From Cardiocondyla obscurior (taxonomy: Eukaryota > Arthropoda > Insecta > Hymenoptera > Formicidae): DNA of 64,000 nt. Location: NCBI RefSeq assembly GCF_019399895.1, contig NC_091869.1, forward strand, positions 6,448,001 to 6,512,000. Reading direction: 5' to 3'. Below the pieces are notes generated by a model. It had not been told where the DNA came from, ran no database searches, and saw only the letters and a program-made list of their open reading frames with translations. Made by a program: the position numbers and the translations under genes. Below, in pieces: positions 50,601 through 63,957 of the stretch. Position 1 is the first letter of the stretch, and every line of letters starts with the position of its first letter.

Positions 50601-53600
50601 AAAAAGGTAGGCAGGTTACCTCCGTCGCGATCGCGCGGCTGTTAATTCTGAAATAAATCTAAGAACTGCCACGCTGAAGTTAAAAATATATCGAAACGAG
50701 AGTCGTTTCAAACTACGTTAGTAGACCTCGCGAGAGTTGATTCGCAGACAGAATGCGGCGAAAAGGTCGGCGGAGCTGCATTCCCCGTTGCTAAGCCATG
50801 CATTTTTAAAAGATCATATGTTTCGGTTAGACCACGCCAAGGGTACATTTCACGGACACGTTGGCGTGCCCCATTAATGCCCGCCATGGAACAAACGCCA
50901 CCCTGCCCGACCCACGATGTTTCTAAATAAATATTTCACGGAAAGTAGAACTTATGTTCCAGCGGTGCAATTGGCGTGTGTGCACAATGCATGATATACG
51001 ATTAAATAAGAAAGTGTAAAATACGAAGGTCAGAATGGCGCAACCGCGACGTACGGACGGTCCTCCATTTGAACGAGCCTGAAAATCATTGACTTACTAA
51101 TCGAAGCTTAATTTCAACACGCTGAAGCGGCGGGATTATCAAATCGAAGAATTAGCATGTCTGCAACCAAAGGGGAAATAAGTTTCGGGCTGTTATAAAA
51201 TCATTAAAGGAAATCGTTAAACGCCGCGACGTGGCGAGTCGAGAAACATCGGCCGGAGCTGATTAACTTCTTCATGAAGAAGCAAACGCGTCGCGATTAT
51301 AACGCTTCGAAAGCCCGCAATAATGGAGATTCATGGATCGTGGAATGGCGACTACGCATCGCCAATGCGGTGGATAAGCTCTGCGGAAAATCCGACGTTT
51401 ATTTAGCTTCGACCTTCTCGCCGATAAATAATTCTACGTTCCGCGAATCCTATTTCTCTCTCTTTCTCTCCTACCTGTTTCACTCCCTCGCTTTCTATTC
51501 CTCTATCATCCCCGTTGCCCAGCGGATGAATCGAGCGGACTCACGCGAGCGCTTCTTCGCTTATCAAACGAGTGTCCATTATTCACTCGTTTACGAAACC
51601 CGGCCTGGTTTTACAATACTTATCGTGCAGGAGTTTATGCACGTACGTTCGATCGACGGAACGACTGATCGTATAAGCAAGTGCGGCCCCACGGTCGTTG
51701 TTTTTCGGAAAATGATCCGCTCGTGCGCTGCCGATCGTTGCTCTCGTATATTCCCTTATCATTTTTCACGTAATATTTTTCTTATTCTCATTCTCGTCGT
51801 TTGAAAGTGAATAGGATAGAATAGAGTCTCCTTTGTATCTCGAGAAGATAAATTAAACCGCGCGCGCGTTGCAATTTAAATTAAAAGTGTTAGAGAAATT
51901 ATATTCTAGTATTATTATTTTAATTACAAATGAAAATTATTATCGTCATGAAATACGATATTTATAGTTTCTATACATTATTTTTATTTTTAAACTTTGT
52001 TGTGATTTAAAAATATATAGAAGAAAAATGAAGCAAAGAATGCGAAATAAAATTTTAAAAATCTCTACGTGACGTACCTAAATAAAAAAAAAAAAATAAT
52101 AATAAAAAGAAAATAAAAAACCGAAAAGACCATAGAGTATCGCAGTCTCGCGGAGAAAAGTTGCACAATAGCGGCCTGAGTAGTCCTAACGAATGCGCGA
52201 GACGTTCTCTTTCAAGAATCCGATTTTCAAGGATCGAAGTCGGGGATGCAGCCGCGTTCTTTTGACGCCCTTCGCAGCGGGCGTAGTTGGGAAAGTCGGC
52301 TCGACGGTCCCGAGGGAGCCTAGTTCGATTTTCATTCCGAGTGAAGAAGACTACAATTCGCCGGCGGCCACGTTTTTCAATCTCTTCCGTGAGAGGCCGG
52401 CCGTCGTCGCTCGTCCGAGGGAACGTCGCCAACTTCGGCGTCTCGTAGGTAGGAGCTGCACTCACTCGCTCCTTCTCCCTCGAGGGAGAACGTTCGCGGC
52501 GGCCGAGGTGGAGTCGCGAAAGCGTATCTCGACATGCGGGAGCCGTTCCTGCACGGCGACAGAGGATGAAAAGCGAGCGCCGCGCGCATCGACTTTGGTC
52601 TCTATCGGACCAGCTGCTGATTCAATATTCGTTTCTGCGCGGCATAACTTTCCATTTGCATGCGTCTTGCCCGACTCCTAGCCAACCCTCCGCGCTTTTC
52701 GCAAACCCGCCCTCCTACCCCTTTTTGCCTGTAACCGCCTTTTCGACAAGCCAGCTATCCTATCCCACTCGCTTCCCAGGGCGCGAGCCAGTAAATGTCG
52801 ACATGTGTTGCATAATATCGAGATATTTTGATACCCCCGCGCCAACGGGCTCGAGTCTCGACGATATTGTGGTATATTAAATCGAGAGAGAGAGCGCGCT
52901 AAAGCGCTCTCGGCTCCCCGGATCCCGAGGAGGAAAAGCGAGGGACTCGGTTTGCTCGCGTGTGCCCGTCCACTCGATCACCGTTCGCCTTCATCGGGAA
53001 TTGGATTCGATTTTTGTGCGAAAATAAAGATGAATGGTATGCCCGAGTTGCCGCGAACGATGTTTGCGCTCGATATCGAACGTGGATTTCGATGCAATCG
53101 GTTAAATATGCAGGATTATTTAATTTCCACCGGTCAACATGCGAAATCTGCAGAATAGAACTCGACGTATTTAGCGAATAATAATCCCTTGCTTATTATT
53201 TATTTATTTTTACGTTATTAAATTACCATTTAAAATAAAAAGTTTTAAGACTTTTAGTATTTTATTTTACTTGATGGTTTTATATATGTATATATTTTTT
53301 TTTTTTTAATACGAAAAAGTTATGTAAAATTGTAGAGGATTATTGTACGTACAAAAATAAAAGTACAATCGATTAGCGCATCAGCTTCCTATGAATTTTG
53401 TAACGCTTTTTAATGCAAAAATTATTCATTTATCAAAACAAGGGTACTTTTTATTTATATTTTATAGTTTAATAATTGTTGACGGATTTAATATAATTTT
53501 AATACTCCATTTTAAATATCTCATTTGTGTTAAAGAATATTAAAAAATATAAAAAAAAGAAAAAAAAACGAAATTAATTCTTTAACAATAAAAAAAAAAT

Positions 53601-56600
53601 TTAAAGTTACTAAAAGCAGGTTTATAAAATTTAATGAGATAGATTTACATAATTATCTATATTTATAGCAAGGAATCGTATTATCGCGTGCTTGTTTCCT
53701 ACGATAGTTTGATTCGTTTATAGATTCTTCTCTCTTTGAGACATTCCGCGCGATGCAAAATCAGCGCAATCTCTTTGAACAAAGACGAGTCGGCGAAGAA
53801 GGCTGATGCTATTTGTATATCAAACGAGTTTTTGTTCGGAGTCGATACGTAACTTCGTTCGCCTTGCGGAGCGCGCACTTCCGTTTCTCCGTGGGGTGAG
53901 CCCCATCTTCCGCTAGAAAGTTCCAATAAATTCTAACAGAAGTGTTGACGACGCCGTCGGCGCATCCGGCGGCGCACAGTTTTCGCAACGAATATTAACG
54001 GGAGACGCGTGTGGGACATTTGTTTTTTTTTTTTTTTTTAAATTTTTTCAACTTAATAATTGCAATAAAAATTAAATATATATGAATTTCAAGTAATCAC
54101 ATTTTTTTTTCCATCATAATTATACGGAACCCATTTCTGGAATATATTCTAAGTATAGAGAAATGATTACGTTCGCGAGATGAGGGCAATGTACGATCGC
54201 GGCGGCGATTATGCTATCGCGACTTAATTCGAAAAGTTTGATGCGGGCACGGGCGCTGTCGTGAGAGTATGGAAGAGTGACGGTGGTTAGCCGCAGACAA
54301 GTCCAATTTGCGATTTTGCAATTCCAATTGCCTTGACTATGCAGATGTGGAGCTCGCGAGTTCTCCTTCATCGTTCGCCGACTCTCGCGGCTCATCCTTC
54401 CCGCAAATCCTGACCCTTTAACGTGACGAGACACCATCCACCCACGTGCGCGAAACTCCTTTGTGAGAATCCGTCTCCGCGATTTTAATGTACGTCCGAC
54501 AGACTGCTGGAAAGCACATTTCCGTACCTCCGGCAATAGACTGCAATCGGCAAAATGCGACAGCGACGGAAAACGGACCGAGTTGAGGCTCGGGCACACA
54601 ATGTCGGTGAAAAAAATTTCTGGCGAAAATATAATTGTTGCAGCTAACAAAAGTTTATAAATATTACTCTAATGACTGAGTGATTTAATTGAAAATGACT
54701 TCTTATTATAAATATATTAAGAATATATCTTTTTGAAGAATTAATTTAGTATAAAAATGCGCAATGAGAAAATACCGTATTTATATTAAATGTACATATT
54801 TTGCTCTTTCTTTCACAACTGTGTGTCAGAGGGTCAGAAACGCGCCGGACACGAATTAACGTCGGCGAAATTAAGAACGCAGCGCGTGATGTTGGATTCA
54901 GTTAGGTGGGTTATAAATTGCAAGTGCCCGCGAGCACCAAAGTCCTGCCGGAGGAGAGGGCGGAGAAAAGTTTTCCGCTGGCTCTCGCTGGTAACTCGAA
55001 ACTCGCGGGGCCGGAAAACGGAAAAGAGCATCCTCGTACATCAGCCTCCCTCACGGCCCAAGGCTCGCTTTTTCCCTGATTAAGGTGATGCGAAGAGTTC
55101 ACGAAACGCGAACAGCGGCGCGTTTCGCGGAGTTTTGCTTACAGTCAGTTGCGATGCATCTGAAATTTCGCAAGGGCCTTCGCAACGGAGTTTCGACTGT
55201 ATTTCCGGAGATAGCCAATATTATTTTTACCTCGCGTTAACAACGCGACTTACTTGATTTTCACAAGCCACTAAATTTCCGATAATTTACTTAAAAAAAA
55301 ATATATATATAAAAATAAAACCATTTTTTTTATTAACGATGCACGACTGTAAAGCCACGCGTTGTTGCTAGACGTTGCTATACGCATTAAATCTTCGACC
55401 GTGCAGTTCCCAAAAACACGGAGACATCGCAGTGAATTTCTAACGATTTTTCATTTCGCGCGCAAAAGGAGCGCAAAAAGCGGCACGGCAGTCTGAATAC
55501 GTACCCAAGTGGAATTTAACTCGGTGGTCGTTACGCGTATAAAATAATACTAAACGATTCTTTAATACATTCGTTGGACGAATACATTAATAAGATTTAC
55601 GGCGCTGTCGTTGTACGTCATTTTGGTTCGCGGTCTTATAAATAACTTCAACTTCCCATCGCATGCATTATAATATATTATGCGAGCGAGAGCGGCGCGG
55701 AGCCGCGCGCGGTTCTTCCCCCGGCCAGTTTTTACGCCATAATCACGCAGTTAAGGAGATAAATATGACGTCAGTGGCAGAAGCTAGCAATGTGGTGCGC
55801 ACATTAGGAAAAAGTATATCTTTTGCGCCCACTGTTTGCTCGGCGGCTGTGAGTTTAGCCGCGGTAGAAAGTACAAATAATAACTGCAAAAAGTAGGAAG
55901 ACGAAAATGTATTAAAAGGATGTCGGAGCAAAAAGTAATTCATGGAAGCGTATTAAAAGGATTAAATATACACTCACATTAATTATGTTAATTGCAAGAA
56001 TATATACCGTAGCCGAGTTGTCGGACTACATTCAGTAACGAGAACTTTGATTCCATTGCTACAACTTTTTTCGTGCTTCTTTTTTTTTACGCGATACGCG
56101 ACGAGATGAGAAATAATTCACAAAGCGTCTAAAATCGCTAACAAACGCAAAGTCGCCGTTTAAAAAAATGACTGTAGGTATCGTTAAATCTTTATAACGA
56201 CGAGATTTAAGCGGTATTCGTTCCGGTTAAAACGAATGAAGCGTAAACAGGGATAAGAGTCCTGAGGGGTTATTAGAAGCTGACCTACTCATCTGTCCTT
56301 CGTGCATTAAAGTCTTACGCAAATTGGATCGGTTTTTCTCGCTTCCGTTCCTCGAATTTTTCTTCCGACTTTTTCGCCGAGATTCGCTACCAAAACCCTC
56401 CCGCCGTTTTTTCGGAGATCCTTCGGCCCTTTTCTTTTCGACGAGCACTCGACCGCGGGGGGAACGAGTTTCCCTATGGGGGGCACTTGCCGCAGAGGCG
56501 AAGGATGAAAAACACGATCCATAATCGTTCGCGACACGAGCACGGTTACGATGCAACCGAGAAGGGGAGGGACCTCTAATCGGGTTTAGTTTATCTCGTG

Positions 56601-56640
56601 GAGACACGCGCTGTACAAGTATTAGATACCTGCATCCGTT
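47700..56640. other. Non-coding, probable intron
   Basis: Mostly AT-rich, with A/T runs. CpG-rich segments are at 48730-49100, 50160-50480, 51230-51830, 52140-52930 and 54120-54650. Each carries open frames of 124-176 codons without recognisable motifs; the one at 51274-51804 starts with ATG but has low-complexity hydrophobic character. Exon-like pairs on the minus strand (28 nt near 50620) are too short to credit. Confidence 0.5.
49677..49698 (+). repeat. (GA)n microsatellite
   Basis: A short GA run. It is the only sizeable dinucleotide CT/GA repeat in the window with purines on the plus strand. Confidence 0.85.
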
Positions 56641-57190
56641 CCCATCGCGCGCCCACCCATCCACCCAGCGCTTCCACCGCAGACCGCCCGTCGCCCCGCC
56701 ATCCCGGCCATCTTGGCTCATCATCTTCTGGAAGCAGTTGGATAGGTCGGTGAGCTAGGTGAAGCTCCGCTCTCTCCGGGTAGCTAACTCATAACTACGT
56801 CACATCCTGCAGGTAATTGAAAACGTTATCTCGCACCCGGCCGCCCTCGTTCTCTCTCTCCTATCCTGCCAGTCGGGTGCACCCCGCCGCGCCGCGCCGC
56901 GCGCGGCGGCGGCGGCGGCTTGCGGGGTGCTACTCACCCCCGTGCCCAGAACCGGCTGGTAATTAACACTCCACCTCTTTCCCTTCCCGCCCGGGTAACT
57001 CCTGGAAAACTAGTAGGAAAACTCGCGATAGCGCTCTCCGTCTGCTCTCCCACGTGCGCTCGCACCCATCTCCCTTTCTCTTTATCTCTCCATCTCTCTA
57101 TCTCCCTCTCGTCTCCAATCTCTTCTACCTCCAACCCACTCGTTCCATCAACCCACCGCGCCTCTCGGTTAGCTGACACATAATTCGTAA
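56640..57190. promoter_or_regulatory. CpG-rich block, possible regulatory region
   Basis: The composition is strongly C/G-rich, with CCACCC, CTCTCTC and CGCCGCGCC stretches, unlike the AT-rich flanks. It contains the GC hairpin at 56879, a plus-strand TCCTGCAG|GTAATT junction at 56811 and a minus-strand donor GCACGGG|GTGAGT near 56935. It could be an alternative promoter or enhancer. The evidence is composition only. Confidence 0.25.
56879..56930. repeat. GC-rich inverted repeat / hairpin with CGG repeat
   Basis: GCACCCCGC at 56879-56887 is the reverse complement of GCGGGGTGC at 56922-56930. The sequence between is CCGCG and CGG repeats that can also pair, giving a very stable 52-nt hairpin. 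Confidence 0.7.
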
Positions 57191-58850
57191 CCGCGAATTG
57201 TATTCAGCAGAAAATGGACTTAGCGTCGCATCATCTCTTTTCCGCGCACTCACGAGCGCCACGTATTTATGAAGAGAACGAGAAAACTCGTGGAATAAAT
57301 GAAACGAGTGGTTTATCCACGATAGACGGATCGCCCTTTTCTTGAATGTCCGAAGCGATTTATGTTAATTGGAGGGCCGTAGTTTAAATATCGGCTACAT
57401 ATTTAATACGCGCGTCATTTTCCGTTGAATAAGACGTATCGCAAATTAATTTAAAATTAATACTTGTTGAAAAATTTTCAGAACTAATTTTAATAAAGAA
57501 GGATCTCTCATATTTTACAATTTAATGCAATTATTTTCCTAAATGATGTACTACACGAGCTAAATTTTATTAAGCAAATTAGCGCAATTAATAATAATAT
57601 TAATATGATTTTAATTTAGAATCATTTTTTAATTTCAATTTTAATTTTAATCTTACATCGTGCAATTTGTGCGATTAAGAAAAACACGAAAAAAAAAAAA
57701 AAAGAAAGAAAAAAAAAAAAAAAGAAAATGTAATAGCTCTAATAATTTTGATACGTACGGAAAAGAAATCGGAAATAACATATACACGGGTATGTTTTTG
57801 ACATGGAGAAATGATCGATACTGAAATCAGCGGCGGCAACGGTGACGGCGAGGGAGAGAAGAGAACTATTATCATAAAACATGTACAATATGTGTGGGAG
57901 GAATGTCACGGGACGCGATGCGTGTCGATGATGCGTGGGAGTTTCTCGTCTTCGGTCTCGCTAAGACAGGCACGACAAAGGAAGAGAAGGATGACACGCG
58001 GGGGATCGATTCTCCCGCCGTCTACTTCTGTCCTAGACAGTGACGAATGGAGGCCGGCTTTCAGCAAACTCTCTCGCAGCGAAGTACCCTTCTCCTTTCT
58101 TACGTACTTTTAGACGACGTCCGACGTCGTTCCATTAATTAATGGCGAATTAGAATCGCCGCGCGAAAGAGCAGGACGGAACAAAGAGCCGACGCATTGG
58201 CGAGTTCGCAGCGATGTAAAGTATTAATGTAAATGCGAGTAAACGGGGCAGGGAGGGTAATATAAAATAAAATTACGACGTAATTGAAAAATGATTGCGC
58301 CTCTTCGAGCGGATTCGGGGACAGTTTCTAACAACGGTTGTACGAACAACGCTCATTAACCCTTACGACAAAAGTTTGAAAATCGCGATCCTTCATTCCG
58401 TTGAAACTTTTTCTGTACAGGCATCGGTCGAAATGATAATTAAAGCTGTTGAATGAAGTTCAGAAATAGATTACCAATGAAATTCAACGTCTGAGGCCTT
58501 CGTGCCGCGTTTCGGAACACGCTCGAGAATACTCGCTGGCGGTATACGACGCACCGCCGTCGACATTTGACATCGCCGATATCGGCATAAGCGATATCTC
58601 ACGCGGCATTATAATTTTCCGCCGAGGCCTCTTGCCAAACCGATCTCGCTGTTTGCCGACGCGCATGAGGGACGGGACGATAATTCACGTCATGGCTTCT
58701 TAGCCTCTCCATGTCTCGGTGGTTTCGCCACTTGACTGTGAATAGCGAGAAGGTGGAGATAGAGTAAAGACGAGATGGATAGATAGAGAACGAGAGAGCA
58801 AACCGGAAGCCTACTGGCTCCGTTCGCGGGCACCATTCATCAAAAGTGTC
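57191..58850. other. Non-coding, probable intron
   Basis: AT-rich DNA with long A-runs at 57689-57725 and a moderately CpG-rich stretch at 57900-58240. No exon, RNA gene or mobile element was recognised. Confidence 0.5.
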
Positions 58851-59087
58851 CACCCTGTCGTCATCTCTTCTCTTTCTTCTCCCCGGCCTCCTCTCTGGCC
58901 TTCAATCCGTGTGACGGTAGTCACTTCTGTTGGCATCCTCGTAGGGCACACAGACCGCCACCTCCGCCGTCACCTCCACCTAGCACCTCTCCGAAATGCC
59001 ATTCCCATTGATTAATCGAAGCGAGGCATGTCGGGACTCGGCAACACCCTCCATTTCCTCCCTTATCCCCGTTAACCACTACTAATA

Positions 59088-59142
59088 CTACCGACGACGT
59101 CGTCGACTACGACGACTACGACGACGACGACGATGACGGAGA
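59088..59142. repeat. (GAC/GTC)n trinucleotide repeat
   Basis: Imperfect CGA/GAC triplets with an internal inversion (GACGACGTCGTCGAC) followed by about a dozen further GAC/TAC units. On one frame it would encode an Asp-rich run, but stops and the absence of splice sites nearby argue against coding. Confidence 0.85.
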
Positions 59143-59250
59143 CAGGCTGCTCGCTAGTGCTCGCCATCACGCTCGCTCGTCACCCCATCAGCCCCAATAG
59201 AGGTAGAGGGTGCCATGATTTACCCTTGTACACGTCGGAGCTTCGATAGC

Positions 59251-59305
59251 ACGATATCGACTGCCTCTTAGGGGGGACCCCAACACCCCTGGGGGCCGAT
59301 ATCGT
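59251..59305. other. Imperfect hairpin (55 nt)
   Basis: ACGATATCG at 59251-59259 pairs with CGATATCGT at 59297-59305. Inside, GCCTC can pair with GGGGC, and AGGGG with CCCCT, around an 11-nt loop. That is roughly 19 bp with small bulges. It is short for a pre-miRNA and could be a structured element or a binding-site palindrome. Confidence 0.4.
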
Positions 59306-61350
59306 CGCTACTGTTTCGTCAATCTCGCATATTCTGATTGCGTGGCTCTCGTTTCGATCAATCTATTTTAATATGCGCATTTAAATAGAGGGGTATCTTT
59401 CCCGTACTAATTGTGCGCTCGATAAGTCGGAAATAATTTGCCTTTCCCTTTTTTTTCTTTTTTCCCTTTTTTTTTTTAGAATAAAATTACCGTACGTTGT
59501 GCGGTTTATGCACGGCCATAAAGTCATGCGAATTAAAATTAACTAAGTTTAGCTCGGTCAGATCCAAGTTTCGAAGTCGACCATTCACCGTTCTTCGCGA
59601 GCATAAATGTCGTGCTTCGCGGATAATGTGTGATCTACGCCACGACAAACGCCGAAAACGTTCTTTCTCGATGGTACTTCGAAGTTTGCAAACGAAGTTG
59701 GCGGTTTATTTATCGCCTCGTAAAAGTAAATTTTCCATGCTACCACTACAACGCGTACGCCAGTATAATTTTCGCGCTGCTCTCTGCCGAGTTTCGCCGG
59801 CACTTGAAAATATCTCGTCTGGCAGGCCAAAAAGGAAATACACGGTTTTCAAATTGAAAATAAAATGTGCAGGAGAATTCCGACAATCGGCAGTTGAAGA
59901 AAATTAAAAAACGTTATTGGACGCAATTATTGTTTTTCCATTAACATGTTAAAGAGATTTGCGAAGGATCAGCATAATATAATTAAAAGAGAAATCAACT
60001 ATCGTGGCCATTTTGTTATTACGGAAAATAATAACCTCGGCACGGGTACTCCAAAATATATTAGAGACATTTTATAAATTGTATTTAAAATTAAGAAATA
60101 ATCTTCTTTCCTTGCGCGGACGGGTGAATAAAAATCAGGTGGAAGTCAACATTTATTAACGCATTAACGTTATCATTGAAACACGCGGAGTAATTTGTGA
60201 CGGCCGTGCATTCCAAATTTATTCGCGGTCCGTTCGTTAAGTTTCCGCGTGGAACACGTGGACATCATTCTGCGGAAATTTTATTTCAAACACGAAGTAG
60301 AATCACGTGCCTTTTTTTCCGCTTGATTTATAGACCAATCCATAATCTTGGCGTTCCTACCATGAATGATGCATCGCGTGGCATACGTCGAAATATCCGA
60401 GAAGTGCATCAGGCTACCTCGGGTACTTAAAAAAAAAAAAAAATTAAAAAAAAAGAGACGTATTTCTCCACGTATTTTTCGTATAATTTTTTTTCTTTCG
60501 ACCGACGCGCTAATATCGCAACCTCGCGATCGACGGCGTTTCGAATTCTTATCTAGCGACGTTCGTTTTCTAATCTTCTATCGTCATCGGGTCGCAGCGA
60601 AACTTGCCATTTCTGCCGAACGTTTTGCCCGCCAATGTAAGGGAAATGCCGCGGGAAGCCCCAAGACAGTTGTCACCGGCTCGCAGAAGGCTCGTAGGAA
60701 TATTCTACTAGTTCGGAACTTGTGTGTCACAAGCTGACCAACAATGCGGTGGACGGGGGTGAGAAGTAAAGCGGCGTGCGCGGACCGCCGGGCGACGGGC
60801 TAGCCCGCATAATGATTGAATTCCAGCGTGGCGCCTTCCGCGTATTTACTGGATGCACGGAATTTCGACGGGGCGCGAAGGAATTCCTTGCCGCGAGGGA
60901 CAGTTTCGTTTCACGGCCCCCTTGGGGAGCTTTGATTCCCTCAGTTACCGACGCGACGCCGTCTTTCATCCCTGGCGCGCCGTGAGGAATTTATTCGGAT
61001 TACTTTATCGCTGCTTTATTATCGTCAACGTTTAAAGGAAGCGGCCCGTTAACGCAGACGGCGAATCGATGCCGGCCGTGGAAGCCGGCGAATATTTTAT
61101 ATTCGAGGCCGAGGGATAATGAAACTGAAGAAAATAAAGGGAAAAAATTGCACGGCAATTTTGCCGTCGTTTGTTTTTAATTATTGCTATTTATCTGCAT
61201 TACCGCATTCATTTTCGTTCAAACATAATTATTTATTAATGTATTTTCTCTAGTTATTTTTCATTTTCTTTTAATGGATTTAAATTGCATCATTGTCGTC
61301 ATTGCTAAGCGTTGCTAATCTTCCTTTCGCGTGTTTAATTTGTGAATTTT

Positions 61351-61386
<36 letters not shown>

Positions 61387-63858
61387 GAAGGAAAAAAAAC
61401 ATCGACAGAAAATTAAATTTAGCGTTAAATTACGCAATACGTTGACAACTTCCCGTAAAGTTCGTAAATTAAATAAAAATAGATACGAATCTATGAGACC
61501 TGATTCGCGCAATATATAACATGAATTATTTATACGAAGTAGAAAGATAAATTGGTATTGCGATTGAAGTTTATTTAAATTTTTAACGCGGGGAGCTTTC
61601 CGCGCAAGATACTGTTGATCTTAACGTGCCATCTTTTAAATAATCTAAGAGACAAAGCGTTTCACCGCGACCATTTTCCTTCGACAGCGGGACTCGGTAT
61701 CGAATTTCGGCTTTGCCGCTGCATATAGCAGGCTTAGTCGTCACTCTGTGGAATTAGATGCCGCGAAATACCCGTAATATTCCCGTTTTTTCCAACCAGT
61801 CGAAGTAAGCTCGCGGCCACCGTCACTCAAAAGTAGTAACGAGCGCCTCTTTGGAAATTCTCAATTCTCTTTGAGAAATCCGATATTGTCTTGGACATTC
61901 GACGGGAATTGTCGAAATTTGACGAATGTTTTTTACACCGGCCCGGATATTGATCCCTGCCACTCGGCGAAGCGCCGAGCTGTACGAATTATATTTATTG
62001 GCTTATTTTTATTTGCGCCGAGGAAGTACGGGGCTTGTACGGACGGTATCGCGCTGACGGAAAACGAGAAGACGTGTGTCGGCGAACAATGGAAAAATGC
62101 CGTATTCGCGCGCGAGTAAATTTTCCACGTGGCCGTGATTTTACTTCCGGCGGACACGCCAATCGCGTGATCGCGTGCACGGCTGGCGGCACGTGATGAC
62201 GAAGTAAATGGCGCGATATTTACAGACGCAAGCAGAGGGGAAGAATATCGCGTCGTACGGCGAACTACCCTCGGGGGGATTGCATTGCCCCCTCGACGCA
62301 CCCGTCATCAACGTTCCTCGACTGATGACGTTGTTAAAGGTGGAGTACACAAGCGAACTTTGCTGTTACATCACGCTCGGCTATAGCATCGCGAATAATC
62401 GAATTTATTAACGAACAATGCAATTTACGCTCTCGTATTTTATCGATATTTTAATGGTATCTCGAAGCTGTATAATCTAGCGAATCTGGATTTTAAAAAC
62501 GGAAGAAAATTGATAACAAAGGTCGAGGGTTCCGGGATTCTAAAGTATATGGATTTATTGGATTGTTTCTTCAAGCATTCTACCGTGATATACGTTGCAG
62601 AAAGGCACTACAATTAAACAAGGTTGCCTTTCTTATGGATGATACTCCAAGCTTCCTCTTCTAACGAGGCAGCGGAACAACGTCTGTGACGAGAACAATG
62701 ACGATGACGATGACGATACCGCCGGCGTGCATTCTCCAGAGGCTTGTTAGCGCGCCGCGACATGCCCGGCGTGTGTCTCGCGGCATCTTATTTAATTAGA
62801 CGCCTTTCGACGACATTGTTAGGCATAGGGCATCACCGTGTCGCTTGCCTTGTACGTGTTCAAGTTGGACTACGGCCAGCGAGCCGCTCGAAATTACGTT
62901 TCTCTTCAAGACCCCTCCGCTTCCCGCTCTTCTCTCTCTCACGCCCTCTTCTTTTCTGCCGTCTATTCAACGCCGATCAGGTACTTTCCGCTCGCTCGCG
63001 CTTTTATTGCGCTCGTACTCGTGATCCGAAGGAAAGGAAAATGGGCGAAGGACTCTCGCGCAACGTTGTTACGAGTGCCGAAGAAATCAAAGCCTCCAAG
63101 AGGTCCAGCTTCAAATTCCAATCTCTCTGTTTTTTTTCTTTTCTTTCTTTCTTTTTTTTCGCATTTAGTTGGAATTATCAGTCGCCGAGTAAGGATATTT
63201 TAATGAAATGCCGGGAGAAAAGAAGTTGCCACGAAGAAACGACAACGCGAAAAATATAGCGAAGGAATAACGCAAAAATAACTTTACCTAATTAATTCTG
63301 GGACGAAACTTGTTACGGGAGAAATATTTATTATGCCGGTTAATAAGCATACGGTTAGGTAACATTACTCTAGCGAGAAATCGGTTTGTCCTAGTTTATT
63401 ATGGCTCATAGACTCATTAAGTAGTAGGATTTCCCGCTTGTATACAAAGGAGAGTCACATGAGCAACTTGCGCCTCGTGCATCCGTACAGCTGTGCTCGT
63501 ACTTAAAGAAGTTTGGGTCATAAAGGATTAATGCGCTAAATGCCAACGACAGTTTGGTGCTTTTGCAAAACTTTGCTGACGCCGCATCGCACTCTCGCGG
63601 AAGACAAAGGGATATTATGAAAATCGAGCGATACGTGACGCTTTTGGTCATTACGTTGAAACGCAGACACTACCTCCGTACGAACGACGGTGCCGCGCAC
63701 GAATTACGGAAACATTCGTATTTTATTTGGTCTCGCTTGAAAGAAATATATATATTTATATATTTTTTTTTCTTTTTTGATTTTTGGAAATACGTTTATG
63801 ATTGCCAGCGCCGGCAGTGATTAGCGCCGTCAGTCTCGAAAGCAAATCGGCCGGATGA
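59306..63858. other. Non-coding, probable intron
   Basis: No exon recognised. AT-rich segments contain T-runs at 59449-59480, A-runs at 60429-60445 and a 28-nt A-run at 61355. CpG-rich patches are at 60480-61090, 61660-62300 and 62740-63080. A TGACGA-like short repeat occurs at 62698-62717. Confidence 0.5.
61355..61382 (+). repeat. Poly-A run (28 nt)
   Basis: The longest A-run in the window. No retroposon body or flanking direct repeat was seen. Confidence 0.9.
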
Positions 63859-63957
63859 GAACTTTGTTCGGAATTAGATACCTCTGTACCACGTGTTATT
63901 AGCCTACGTGCTAATAACAGGCGGTACAGAGATGTAAGAAGCTTGTTTCGAAAGTTC
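63859..63957 (+). ncRNA. Pre-miRNA-like hairpin
   Basis: A 9-bp terminal stem (TGTTATTAG at 63894-63902 with CTAATAACA at 63911-63919) closes an 8-nt loop. After a 3x3 internal loop a second perfect 9-bp stem follows (CTCTGTACC at 63882-63890 with GGTACAGAG at 63923-63931), then an ATA/TGT pairing. A distal stem GAACTTT/AAAGTTC (63859-63865 with 63951-63957) lies outside a loosely paired region. Size, loop and mismatch pattern resemble a pre-miRNA with arms near 63878-63899 and 63912-63933. I do not recognise the mature sequence. A minus-strand hairpin or a short palindromic transposon remnant are alternatives. Confidence 0.45.

Noticed and set aside
50620..50650. Minus-strand 28-nt exon-like pair (TTTCAG ... 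GGAG|GTAACC)
   Set aside because: Isolated and short, and such pairs are expected by chance in tens of kilobases.
51274..51804. ATG-initiated 176-codon plus-strand open frame
   Set aside because: No recognisable domain and a low-complexity hydrophobic middle (FSLFLSYLFHSLAFY) arising from CT-rich DNA, with no splice or promoter context. Likely chance.
52055..52681. Opposed open frames of 136 and 162 codons in a GC-rich segment
   Set aside because: The two frames shadow each other. The minus one ends in a poly-Phe stretch from a T-run, and no homology was recognised.
61355..61382. Poly-A tail of a retroposon
   Set aside because: No target-site duplication and no LINE or SINE body upstream.
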